A stretch of DNA of 64,000 nucleotides from CAIXPS01 sp034430115. GTDB lineage: Bacteria; Chloroflexota; Anaerolineae; J036; Brachytrichaceae. The notes beneath the pieces were generated by a model, which was not told the DNA's origin, made no database searches, and saw only the letters and a program-made list of their open reading frames with translations. The DNA is taken from positions 22,580 through 86,579 of the forward strand of contig DAOUFG010000063.1 of NCBI GenBank assembly GCA_034430115.1, written 5' to 3'. The translations under genes and the position numbers were made by a program. Shown one piece after another: positions 1-8,415 of the stretch (the first letter of the stretch is position 1; every line of letters begins with the position of its first letter).

Positions 1-354
1 GGGGCTTTAACACAAAAGCACGAGGCCGAAGCGATCTATCTTCTATTTGGGCAAAAATTCGACTCGTTGCCGTCGCTGATCGACAAGATTGTGCAAGATA
101 AGCAAGGTGACCGGGTCAACCGCTACGTATCGTTGCTATGCGCCAGGCAACTGGTGACGCAGGTGTGTGTCAGCTTCCCCGACTTTCAGGTCCGGCACGA
201 TGATGAGTTCCAGGTGTTGCAGCGCCAGATGGAGGCGATAGATCTGGTTCGGGCCGAATTTACGTTCGATAGCCCCTTTCAACGCGAGAAGTTCTTCACA
301 TGGTTCGAGCGCATGTTCTCGACCAGGCTGGCGAGCGCGGAGGCGGAAACATGA
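1..354 (+). CDS. Partial conserved hypothetical protein upstream of SNF2 helicase
   Basis: The reading frame is open from base 1, so the N-terminus lies outside the window; 117 residues are visible. It ends in a TGA that overlaps the ATG of the helicase (ATGA at 351-354), which indicates translational coupling. The visible part is charged and looks helical, with no motif, signal peptide or membrane segment that I recognise. I cannot assign a function. Its tight coupling to a helicase and a further small gene suggests a subunit of the same module, but that is inference from context only. Confidence 0.7.
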   Translation, partial: GALTQKHEAEAIYLLFGQKFDSLPSLIDKIVQDKQGDRVNRYVSLLCARQLVTQVCVSFPDFQVRHDDEFQVLQRQMEAIDLVRAEFTFDSPFQREKFFTWFERMFSTRLASAEAET

Positions 355-3300
355 TTCAGAAGATCAACATCGAAACGGCACGGCGATTGTTGGACTTCTC
401 GGGCGGGCGCGCCAGCCGCGACGTTGCCTGGGAGAGGGAACTGGAAGGCGCCGTTGCATTGCACAATATCCTGGCCCGCGAGAAATTTGCCTACCTGGCT
501 GACGAAGTGGGAATGGGCAAAACCTTTGTCGCTCTGGGCACAGTGGCGCTGCTGCGGCACTTCAACCCCGGCTTCCGCGTGCTCTATATCGCGCCGCGTG
601 AGAACATCCAGGACAAGTGGAAGAAGGAACTCCTGAACTTTACGGCAAACAACTGGCGCGTCACTGATAATCACGTGCGTTCGTACCAGGGCACACCTGC
701 GTATGACGTGGCATTGTGCGGCAATTTGCTCGATTTTGCTCATCAGGTCATGCTCAACCCAAAGCGTGATTTCCTGCTGCGGATGACGAGTTTCAGCTTT
801 GGGCTTTCAGATAGCACGGACTCGTTGCGGCGTAAACGCGAGGAGCTAAAAGAAGAAATCGTCTGGCTCAAGGATTCGTTGTTCGATCTGCGCAATAAGG
901 AGCGCTTCAAAGAAAACTACGCGCGTGCGATCAACCAGGTATTGCCGCATTTTGATCTAGTGGTAGTGGACGAGGGCCATAACCTGAAGCATGGTTTGGG
1001 CGAGCACACCGCGGCGCGTAATCGGTTGATTGCAACGGTGCTCGGTCATCCCTGCTATAAGTCTTCGGATTTCCCCAACTACGGTTGCCGTTTCGACCGC
1101 GTGTTGATGCTCTCTGCGACGCCGATTGAAAACGACTACGTGCAATTGTGGAACCAGCTCAATCTATTCACGTTCGGCGATCGCTGGCCAGTGTTGAAAG
1201 ATCCGCAGGCGGATCAAGAACAGAAGGAAGAGGCAGCCAAGCAATTTCTCGTACGCCGCCTGACAGGACTGCACATCGGTGGGAATCTATACACCAAGAA
1301 CATGTACCGCCGCGAGTGGCGCAATGGCGGCGTCGTATCGCACGATGAACCGCTGCAGGTGCCCGATGAGAAACAACGGCTCATCGTCGCTCTGGTGCAG
1401 AAGAAAGTGGCTGAAGTGATTGGGAGTGATCGCTTTAACAATAATTTCCAAATCGGCATGCTGGCTTCTTTCGAAAGCTTCATGGAGACAGCCGGCGTGA
1501 AGGCAAAGGATGAGGCGGAAGCTGGGGCCTTTGATGATGCCGAACAGACCAACAATGACGCCGAGAAAGAAGGGATTGACGTCCCATCCATCAATACGCT
1601 GGCGCGTTCATATCGCCAGGAATTTGGCGAACTGCTGCCGCATCCCAAAATGGATGCCGTGGCGCAAAGCTTACGCACCAGTTTCGATAGTGGCGAAAAA
1701 GCGCTCATTTTTGTGCGCCGCGTGCGAAGCGTGACGGACTTGCAAGATAAGCTGAATCGTCTCTATGACGAGTGGCTGATCGCCTACGTAAAGGCGAACC
1801 TGCCTGAAGCTCACAGTGTGGAGATGTCCAACATCTATCGGCAGTACCAGGAGGAGCACCTCCGGCATCAAGCCGCCAATTTGCGTTGGGACGACGCTTT
1901 GACGCCGGCGAAGGAGATGGAAGAAGAAGTCTCGGATATCCAGACGGACTCGGAGGAGCAAGACCAGGGTGATGACAATAATTTCTTCGCATGGTTCTTC
2001 CGTGGCGAAGGGCCAAAGGGCATTTTCTCCGGTGCAGCCTTCAATCGAAATCGCCTGATGAGCGAAGGCTCGGCCTACTCTACCCTGTTTGATGACAACT
2101 ACATCCTTTGGCTGCTCGGCCAACCCGATGACCTGTTATTGGAAATTGCCGGGCGCACCGGGGGACCTGCACCTGAGATAGCGGAATCTTTGCGCAGGTG
2201 TGCGTATGCGCTGTTCCTGAGCGAATCCAAGCAGAAAGAGTTCCGGCGCAAGCGCGTGTTTGAGGCTTACCAGCAAGCAGCGCTTTTGTACCTGGCTGAT
2301 CGTGCCACAGACCTGGCGTTGCGTGAGCATGCGCGGATCGTTCAACGAGAGCGCTACAACGCGCATCTCTTTATACAGGAACTGCCGCCGCCAGGCTTCC
2401 CGATGCCCGACGATTTTCTGCGCACTCGCACGGTGTTTACCGAATTGTTAAAGCGGCCGGCACTGTGCGCCGCGTTATGGCCGCAGGAAACCGGGGATGA
2501 CTTCATAGCGCGCTTCCGCAGGCGAGAGCAGCGTCGCGAATTACTATCGGCGGCAGCACGGCTTGGACGGCCATTGGTCGATCTATGGCTCTTGACCGCC
2601 AGGCGATTGGAGTCGCTCGGGTCGCGCGCTCAGGATCGTGCCGAAGATCGCGCTGGTGAGTTGATCACGGACTACTTGAATCTGCTTGAACAGCAGCAGG
2701 CGCGGCAAGAAGCTGGGCATACCTCGTTCCGAGAGTTGTCTGAAATTGCGCGTCACTTCGATCTGATCATGGCTGTGAATTTCCCGGACGTTCGGGTAGA
2801 AAAGGGCCTGGACGAGTTGCGCAAGCATTTTGGCACGCTCCTGGCACGTCAAATGCCTGTGGGCGGCATGTCGGGAGGCGTCAACAAGGGTTTGGTGCGC
2901 CAGTTCCGCATGCCCGGTTATCCGTTGATCCTGATCACAACCGAGGTGCTGCAAGAGGGTGAGGATCTACACACGTTTTGCTCTCGCGTGTTTCACTATG
3001 GCATTTCGTGGACGCCTTCGTCGATGGAGCAGCGCACCGGCCGGGTGGACCGGATCCACTCACTCGCACAACGGCGATTGGACAATCGTGACACAGTACG
3101 CCCAGATGAACTGTTGCAGGTGTATTACCCGCACCTGGGCGATACGGTCGAACGTCTGCAAGTGGAACGCGTGTATGAGCGAATGAACCGCTTCATTCGT
3201 TTGATGCACCGTTCACTGGCAAGTGAATCGAACACCGACACTCGCGTGAACATGTTGCATGATATCGTCTTGCGTGCGCGTGATATCAAGCCGATCGGAG

Positions 3301-3914
3301 AGCAGCTGAAATCTGCGTTTGAGGTGAAGGAAGAGTGGCTGTGTAGAGACCTGCCGGTCATTGTGACGCAAGAAGGAGCCAAAGCGCAGGCCGCGTTGGG
3401 TCACTTCCGTATGCTGGTGCAGGCGTTGGAAGCGGCGGCCCAGGTGTGGGCGGAACCCTCCAATGAAGCGTGGACCTACGTGGGCACGGTTTCCGTATTG
3501 CCCGGCGGCTGCATAGCAGCGCCGGGGCAGGATGTAAGCACTGCCCGGCGGCAGCCGTTCCAATTGCTGATTCGTTCCACGGGCGGCAATGGGCACTTGC
3601 TCTTGCGTTGTATCAGCCCGATTGGAAGGCGAGAGGTAAAGGGTGAGGATCAGTTTGTGCAAATACAGCGCTGCCACACGCGGGCCGGTTTTGGAAAGCT
3701 GTGTGCCACCTCCACGGGCCTGAAAGACGTGCTGACTTTCAGCATTCAGGCCGACATTTTGTTCCACCCGGATGTGACCCAAGCGGATGAAGTGATTGAT
3801 CTGGTCATGCGTACCGCCTCCTCCGCCGACGTGATGGAGCATGAACTATGGGGGACCGATCAATCAATCGAACAACTACGTGACCAATTGGGGGAGGAGA
3901 GCACGAATGGATGA
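351..3914 (+). CDS. SNF2-family DEAD/DEAH-box helicase/ATPase, 1,187 aa
   Basis: Large superfamily 2 ATPase. Visible motifs: Walker A DEVGMGKTF (about residues 51-59), Walker B DEGH (about 207-210), motif III as LMLSATPIEN (about 252-261), and in the C-terminal helicase domain TTEVLQEGEDLH followed by the motif VI-like RTGRVDRI (about residue 895). Motifs III and VI are separated by over 600 residues, so the two RecA lobes are split by a large charged, helix-rich insertion, as in long SNF2 proteins of phage-defence and DNA-modification islands (DISARM DrmD and Dpd-type helicases are examples of the general class). I chose the ATG at 351, overlapping the upstream stop, over the longer frame from 300. 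Specific system membership is not determined. Confidence 0.88.
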   Translation: MIQKINIETARRLLDFSGGRASRDVAWERELEGAVALHNILAREKFAYLADEVGMGKTFVALGTVALLRHFNPGFRVLYIAPRENIQDKWKKELLNFTANNWRVTDNHVRSYQGTPAYDVALCGNLLDFAHQVMLNPKRDFLLRMTSFSFGLSDSTDSLRRKREELKEEIVWLKDSLFDLRNKERFKENYARAINQVLPHFDLVVVDEGHNLKHGLGEHTAARNRLIATVLGHPCYKSSDFPNYGCRFDRVLMLSATPIENDYVQLWNQLNLFTFGDRWPVLKDPQADQEQKEEAAKQFLVRRLTGLHIGGNLYTKNMYRREWRNGGVVSHDEPLQVPDEKQRLIVALVQKKVAEVIGSDRFNNNFQIGMLASFESFMETAGVKAKDEAEAGAFDDAEQTNNDAEKEGIDVPSINTLARSYRQEFGELLPHPKMDAVAQSLRTSFDSGEKALIFVRRVRSVTDLQDKLNRLYDEWLIAYVKANLPEAHSVEMSNIYRQYQEEHLRHQAANLRWDDALTPAKEMEEEVSDIQTDSEEQDQGDDNNFFAWFFRGEGPKGIFSGAAFNRNRLMSEGSAYSTLFDDNYILWLLGQPDDLLLEIAGRTGGPAPEIAESLRRCAYALFLSESKQKEFRRKRVFEAYQQAALLYLADRATDLALREHARIVQRERYNAHLFIQELPPPGFPMPDDFLRTRTVFTELLKRPALCAALWPQETGDDFIARFRRREQRRELLSAAARLGRPLVDLWLLTARRLESLGSRAQDRAEDRAGELITDYLNLLEQQQARQEAGHTSFRELSEIARHFDLIMAVNFPDVRVEKGLDELRKHFGTLLARQMPVGGMSGGVNKGLVRQFRMPGYPLILITTEVLQEGEDLHTFCSRVFHYGISWTPSSMEQRTGRVDRIHSLAQRRLDNRDTVRPDELLQVYYPHLGDTVERLQVERVYERMNRFIRLMHRSLASESNTDTRVNMLHDIVLRARDIKPIGEQLKSAFEVKEEWLCRDLPVIVTQEGAKAQAALGHFRMLVQALEAAAQVWAEPSNEAWTYVGTVSVLPGGCIAAPGQDVSTARRQPFQLLIRSTGGNGHLLLRCISPIGRREVKGEDQFVQIQRCHTRAGFGKLCATSTGLKDVLTFSIQADILFHPDVTQADEVIDLVMRTASSADVMEHELWGTDQSIEQLRDQLGEESTNG

Positions 3915-4359
3915 TCTTTGCACGTTGGTGAGATCGGCCTTGAAAGAGGCGAACCAGGCGTATGCTGAGGGCCGGTCATCCTATCGGATGGAGTCGAACG
4001 CGACGGGCGAAGAGGTGACGGTTGTCTTTGCCGGTGATAGGAAACAAGAGGCCACCACTGATGGCCGGAGACAAGATATCTCCATTGTTCGCAGGGGTGA
4101 TTATTACGTGATGACGTCTACTATCATCAAAGAAGCGCGTGCACGCAGCATGGGCATTGATGTGTTTTATCCGTGGTTGTGGGACCGCAACATGCAGACG
4201 GATATGGTGGCGTTCACCTTTGATAAACAAGGCAAGTTGATTGGGCGTATTGAGCCACTCGCCAGCACTGTTGATGCGGTGGAGTTGCGCTTCTATATCG
4301 AGACATTGGCGCGCGAGTGCGACCAACTTGAATATTTACTGACGGGCGTGGACAGGTAG
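3907..4359 (+). CDS. Small conserved protein downstream of SNF2 helicase, 150 aa
   Basis: It starts at ATG 3907 inside the end of the helicase gene (8-nt overlap) and is preceded by a GGGGGAGGAG ribosome-binding site. A longer frame from 3841 has no such site. The protein is acidic and mixed alpha/beta, with no signal peptide or membrane span. Its size and its C-terminal helix (ELRFYIETLARECDQLEYLL) are reminiscent of YbjN/type III-chaperone-like folds, but this is a weak visual impression. It is the third cistron of the helicase module, and its function is unknown. Confidence 0.75.
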   Translation: MDDLCTLVRSALKEANQAYAEGRSSYRMESNATGEEVTVVFAGDRKQEATTDGRRQDISIVRRGDYYVMTSTIIKEARARSMGIDVFYPWLWDRNMQTDMVAFTFDKQGKLIGRIEPLASTVDAVELRFYIETLARECDQLEYLLTGVDR

Positions 4360-4375
4360 TGAGTGCCTCTGCTCT

Positions 4376-5254
4376 TCAGGCTGAAATCTTAAACCGCCAC
4401 ACCTGGCAGTACCCATTGCCCTTCAACCAATCGTGAGCATGCCGCACGCGCCACGGAGTGAGAGCGTCCTGCGGGTCAAACAGCAGCCCGGCGACCGTCC
4501 CGCTGTGTGCGACGGCGATTCCCAGCGCGTGCGTGGCTGCGGCCAGGTCTTCCAGTTGCGCGAATTGGGCAATCGGCAAGTGTGCCTGGTTGATGCGCGC
4601 GCTGGCCGTCGCTACTTCGCCCAAAGCGTGCACGTCGCCGGCGCGAATGGCGTTACGCACCTGCGCGCGCAATGCATCGAACGACGATAGCTCGGTGGCG
4701 GAATAAGTCGCCGGCACCAGCGCGAGCGTGTCGATGCCCGGGCTGCGCGGGGCAGTGTTGAACCCCAGCACCTCCAGCGCGGGCAGGTCACAGCCGAAAT
4801 CTTCAATCACCCTGCCCTCACGTTGTGCAAAGAGCACGGCACGTGTGCCGAACATGGTCGAGTCGGCCGCGACCTCCGTCAACACCGCCAGGCGCGCGAT
4901 TTCCGGCGCGCTCAAAGGAGTGCCCAGGCTGTTTGCCACGGCCCGGATGGCCGCCGTCACGTCGGCAGTCGATGATCCCAGCCCGATTCGGGTGGGGATG
5001 TTGCTGTGCAGGCACAAGGTGCCGCCGGTTTGAACGCCGAAATGTGCCAGCGCCAGCCCCGCGGCGCGGCGTGCCTTTTGCTTGCCGGGCGGGGTCACGC
5101 TGACGCCGGGCAGGTGACTCGGTTGGAAGGTCGCCCTGGACCAGAACAGCGGGCATGCCAGCGTGAGCAACCCGCGCGAGGTTTGTTCCCCACATGAGAA
5201 CAGGCCCTGCAGCAGCTCGCCATGATGCCCGTGCGCAACGCCCACACCGATCAT
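4376..5254 (-). CDS. pduX: L-threonine kinase of the GHMP family (PduX-like)
   Basis: GHMP kinase of 292 residues. The nucleotide-binding motif GLGSSTAD and the C-terminal motif AHSGTVAGLLFD are visible, and the N-terminus carries GHHGELLQG, close to the GxxGELxQG seen in PduX. PduX phosphorylates L-threonine to L-threonine-O-3-phosphate, which CobD then decarboxylates to aminopropanol phosphate for the cobalamin nucleotide loop. The gene lies 7 nt downstream of cobD as the last gene of the operon, which strongly supports this role over other GHMP kinases. It converges on the helicase module. Confidence 0.88.
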   Translation of the reverse strand: MIGVGVAHGHHGELLQGLFSCGEQTSRGLLTLACPLFWSRATFQPSHLPGVSVTPPGKQKARRAAGLALAHFGVQTGGTLCLHSNIPTRIGLGSSTADVTAAIRAVANSLGTPLSAPEIARLAVLTEVAADSTMFGTRAVLFAQREGRVIEDFGCDLPALEVLGFNTAPRSPGIDTLALVPATYSATELSSFDALRAQVRNAIRAGDVHALGEVATASARINQAHLPIAQFAQLEDLAAATHALGIAVAHSGTVAGLLFDPQDALTPWRVRHAHDWLKGNGYCQVWRFKISA

Positions 5255-5261
5255 GCCTGAT

Positions 5262-6371
5262 TCAATTTGCGAACTTCCAATTTACGTCGCCCAGGGCGTG
5301 GATGAAGCGCGCGTTTTCCTCCGCGCGGCGCGTGGCGATGCGCACGAACGCCGGAAGCCCGAAGGAGGCACAGTCGCGTACCTGGATGCCGTGTCGCATC
5401 AGCGCATGCCGGAAGGCCGCAGCATCCCCTACCTCGGCCAGGAAGAAGTGGGTTGCCGATGGCACCGTTTTAAGATGCGCGTGCGCCAGGGCGGCCAGGA
5501 ATTCCTGTTTTGCCTGGCTTAACGCCGCCAGGGTGGTGCGCAAGTGGGCCTCGTCCTCCAGTGCAGCCAGCCCGGCGGCCTGCGCCAGCGCATTGACGCT
5601 CCAGGGCGGGCAGACGCTGGCCAGCGTCTGTATCACCTCGGGAGCGCCTACGGCGTAGCCCAGCCGTAGCCCGGCCAGCGCATAGTCTTTGGTCATCGAC
5701 CGCAACGACAGGGTATTGGGCGCTGCTGTGATGCTGCCCTCCTCCCAGGTGGGGACGAACGCATGGTAGGCTTCGTCCACGACGAACAGCGTGCCGGGGA
5801 AGCGCGCGGCGCAGGCGGCGATCTCAGGCGGTGGAATCAGCAAGCCGGTGGGGTTATTCGGGTTACAGATGAATAGCACGTGGGGCCGGCGCTGCTCGAT
5901 CTCCTGGCCGATTCGTCCCATTTGCAGGTTGAAGCCCTGCGCGGGGAGCGCGTTCAGAAAATCCACCTGCGCCCCCATCAACGCCGCGGCGTGTGCGTAT
6001 TCGCCGAACGTTGGGCCGATGATGAGCACACGCCGGCCGGGAGCCAGGTAGGCCAGCGCAATCAGCCAGATCAACTCAGCCGTCCCGTTGCCGGCGACGA
6101 TGTGCGCCATGCTTACGCGCAGATGGTCGCTCAGCGCACGCCGCAGCGCTAGGCAGGCGCGGTCGGGGTAGCGGTCCAGGCGCACCTGCGCGATGGCCCG
6201 TGCGACCGCCGGCGATGGGCCATAGGGGTTGCTGTTCACGCTAAAGTCCAGCACGTCGTCGGGGACCATCCCCAGGCCCGCCAGTTCTGCGTAATCGGGC
6301 GCGCCGTGTTGCACTTGCGGCAGCGCGCAGACCTCCGCCCTGGGGCGCAAAGGTAATGAAATGTCGTTCAT
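5262..6371 (-). CDS. cobD: L-threonine-O-3-phosphate decarboxylase (CobD, PLP aminotransferase fold)
   Basis: PLP-dependent fold type I enzyme of 369 residues, related to histidinol-phosphate aminotransferase. Visible features are the N-terminal DFSVNSNPYGPSP typical of CobD, NPNNPTG, VDEAYHAF and the Schiff-base lysine in SMTKDYALAGLRLGY. It makes (R)-1-amino-2-propanol phosphate for attachment to adenosylcobyric acid by CbiB. Its start overlaps the stop of cbiB by 4 nt (ATGA) and pduX follows, so substrate supply and use are encoded together. HisC is the alternative, but context and the N-terminal motif favour CobD. Confidence 0.9.
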   Translation of the reverse strand: MNDISLPLRPRAEVCALPQVQHGAPDYAELAGLGMVPDDVLDFSVNSNPYGPSPAVARAIAQVRLDRYPDRACLALRRALSDHLRVSMAHIVAGNGTAELIWLIALAYLAPGRRVLIIGPTFGEYAHAAALMGAQVDFLNALPAQGFNLQMGRIGQEIEQRRPHVLFICNPNNPTGLLIPPPEIAACAARFPGTLFVVDEAYHAFVPTWEEGSITAAPNTLSLRSMTKDYALAGLRLGYAVGAPEVIQTLASVCPPWSVNALAQAAGLAALEDEAHLRTTLAALSQAKQEFLAALAHAHLKTVPSATHFFLAEVGDAAAFRHALMRHGIQVRDCASFGLPAFVRIATRRAEENARFIHALGDVNWKFAN

Positions 6372-7354
6372 GGCCGGTTGCTCCTTGTCGTGCGCAGGTT
6401 GTGCTTCAAAAGCGAGAGCGCGAGGCCGCCCATCACGGCCAACCCCGCCGCCAGCTTCATCAGGTGGATGGATCGCGTGACGTCGCGCGGGGTGGGAGGG
6501 CGCAGACCTGCGCCTAACCGATAATGCCCAATCTTTTCCAACTCAACGCCCAGGATGCCCGCCATCATGCTCATCGGCTGCCCGGCGTTGGGGCTGGCGG
6601 TCTTGCGGTGGTCGCGTCGCCAGATGCGCCATCCGCGTGGGGCATCCCGCCCGGCTACCAGCAACAGCGCGAATGCCGATAGGCGCGCGGGGATGAGATT
6701 GACCACGTCGTCCAGGCGGGCCGGGATTTTGCCCAGCCATTCGCGCTCCGCATCGTGATACCCCAGCATCGCATCGCCGGTGTTGATGTAGCGGTAGGCC
6801 AGCGCAGCGGGCAAACCGCCCACTGCATAGTAGAACAGCGGCGCAACGATGCTATCCGATAGGTTCTCGGCCACCGATTCGATGGTGGCCGCGCATACGT
6901 GCGCCTGGCTCAGACTGTGCGTATCGCGGCTGACCAGGTGCCACGCCAGCAGACGGCGTGCCTCGGGCAGGTCGTCGCGTTGGAGCGCTGCATTTACTTC
7001 GCCGGCGGCGCGGGCCAACCCGCGTGCGGAAAACGTGGTTTTGAGTAGCCATGCCGTGATCAGCGTGTCGAATGGAAAAGGCAAGCGCCGGCAGATGCGT
7101 TGCAATAGCCAACCGGCGCCGGCTACCGCCGATGCGCCACCCAGCGCCACCCCACCGCCATAGCACAGCGGCGCCAGGCGACCCTGTTTGGGGGCGTGCC
7201 GGCGTAGCGCCGAAATGGCGTTGCCCATCCAGACCACCGGGTGATAGCGGTCAGGCGGCTCTCCGAGCAGCACATCCAGCAGGAGCGCGCCGGGGATGAT
7301 CAACAGGAATCGCAGGGTCTTTTTTGCGCCGGGCGTTGCAGGTCGTTTTGACAT
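6368..7354 (-). CDS. cbiB: Adenosylcobinamide-phosphate synthase CbiB
   Basis: Membrane protein of 328 residues carrying the family signature LLDVLLGEPPDRYHPVVWMG near the N-terminus and several hydrophobic segments. CbiB (CobD in aerobic nomenclature) condenses adenosylcobyric acid with aminopropanol or its phosphate. There is a 4-nt overlap with downstream cobD and a 14-nt gap to the upstream ABC ATPase. The length is normal for the family. Confidence 0.93.
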   Translation of the reverse strand: MSKRPATPGAKKTLRFLLIIPGALLLDVLLGEPPDRYHPVVWMGNAISALRRHAPKQGRLAPLCYGGGVALGGASAVAGAGWLLQRICRRLPFPFDTLITAWLLKTTFSARGLARAAGEVNAALQRDDLPEARRLLAWHLVSRDTHSLSQAHVCAATIESVAENLSDSIVAPLFYYAVGGLPAALAYRYINTGDAMLGYHDAEREWLGKIPARLDDVVNLIPARLSAFALLLVAGRDAPRGWRIWRRDHRKTASPNAGQPMSMMAGILGVELEKIGHYRLGAGLRPPTPRDVTRSIHLMKLAAGLAVMGGLALSLLKHNLRTTRSNRP

Positions 7355-7368
7355 GTTGGTTCACCTTG

Positions 7369-8415
7369 TCAGTTCGGTTGTGCCATTGCGTGTGTCTGTG
7401 GCAGGCTTTTTAGCATTTCATAGATGGTGTGACATTCGCACGCCGGGCCGTTGCCGGTCACGCGCCAGCGGGCCTGGCCGTGTTTATCCAGCACCTCCAC
7501 GCGCAGTGGGGCGTTGGCGTGAATGCAAAACCCCTCGCGTTCGAGCGCGCGTTCGGTCCATACCGCGTGCAACCCGTGACCGGCGACGCTCACGCGCGGG
7601 CCGGGCTTCGCTTTGGGCTTGAATGCGCCGGTGAGCGGGTCAAACGCCACCACGTGGCGCGAGAAGGTTTCGTCGAAAGCGCCGCGCAGCACCAAATCTT
7701 CGGGCGCGCCCACCAGGAGCGGCTTGCCCGCTGAAAGCAGCCACAAGACGTCTGCGGTGCGCAGCGCCAGGTCCAGGTCGTGCGTGGAGAGCAGAATGGC
7801 GCGTTGCGGCTGCGCGCGCGCCAGGTCGCGCAACAGGCACAATATCTCGATACGGTGCGGCAGGTCCAGAAACGCCGTCGGTTCGTCGAGGATGATCACG
7901 CGCGGTTCCTGCGCCAGCGCGCGCGCAATCATCACCTTCTGGCGTTCGCCGTCGCTCAGTTCATCGAAGCGCCGTTGGGCGTAGTGCGAAATGCCGATAG
8001 ACGTCGCGGCCCATTGCGTCGTGGCCCGATCCTGGGGCGTCATTTGCCCCAGCCAGTTGGTGTAGGGGTTGCGCCCCAGGCTCACCACCTCGTAGGCGCT
8101 CAGGTTGCCCACGTCGGCGCGGTCCGTCAGCACCATGCTCAGGCGTTGGGCGACCTCTTTTGCGCTCAGGCGGCGCACGTCGTCTCCGCATAGCAAGACC
8201 TGCCCCCCCAATGCGGGTTGTAAGCCTGCCAGTGTGCGTAGCAGCGTGGATTTACCGGCTCCGTTTGGGCCGATCAGGCAGGCCAGCTCTCCTGCGCGCA
8301 GGGCGACGTTGATCTCCTCCGCCACGACGTAGGGCGCGCGGCGGGGTGCAGCATACCCGATGCGCAGATGCTGAGCCTCGAAGAGGGATGTGCCCATATT
8401 GGGTTCCATGCTCAT
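7369..8415 (-). CDS. btuD: Corrinoid/iron-complex ABC transporter ATP-binding protein with C-terminal extension
   Basis: FepC/BtuD-type ATPase. Walker A GPNGAGKST, signature LSDGERQK, Walker B RVIILDEPTAFLD and the H-loop STHD are all present within the first 250 residues. The family usually ends near 255-270 residues; this protein has roughly 85 more (about 265-348) with no obvious second ATPase domain. It overlaps cbiP by 4 nt. Together with the BtuC-like permease and BtuF-like lipoprotein of the same operon it forms a complete class II importer. The cargo is probably a corrinoid, though iron-siderophore cannot be excluded from sequence. Confidence 0.88.
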   Translation of the reverse strand: MSMEPNMGTSLFEAQHLRIGYAAPRRAPYVVAEEINVALRAGELACLIGPNGAGKSTLLRTLAGLQPALGGQVLLCGDDVRRLSAKEVAQRLSMVLTDRADVGNLSAYEVVSLGRNPYTNWLGQMTPQDRATTQWAATSIGISHYAQRRFDELSDGERQKVMIARALAQEPRVIILDEPTAFLDLPHRIEILCLLRDLARAQPQRAILLSTHDLDLALRTADVLWLLSAGKPLLVGAPEDLVLRGAFDETFSRHVVAFDPLTGAFKPKAKPGPRVSVAGHGLHAVWTERALEREGFCIHANAPLRVEVLDKHGQARWRVTGNGPACECHTIYEMLKSLPQTHAMAQPN

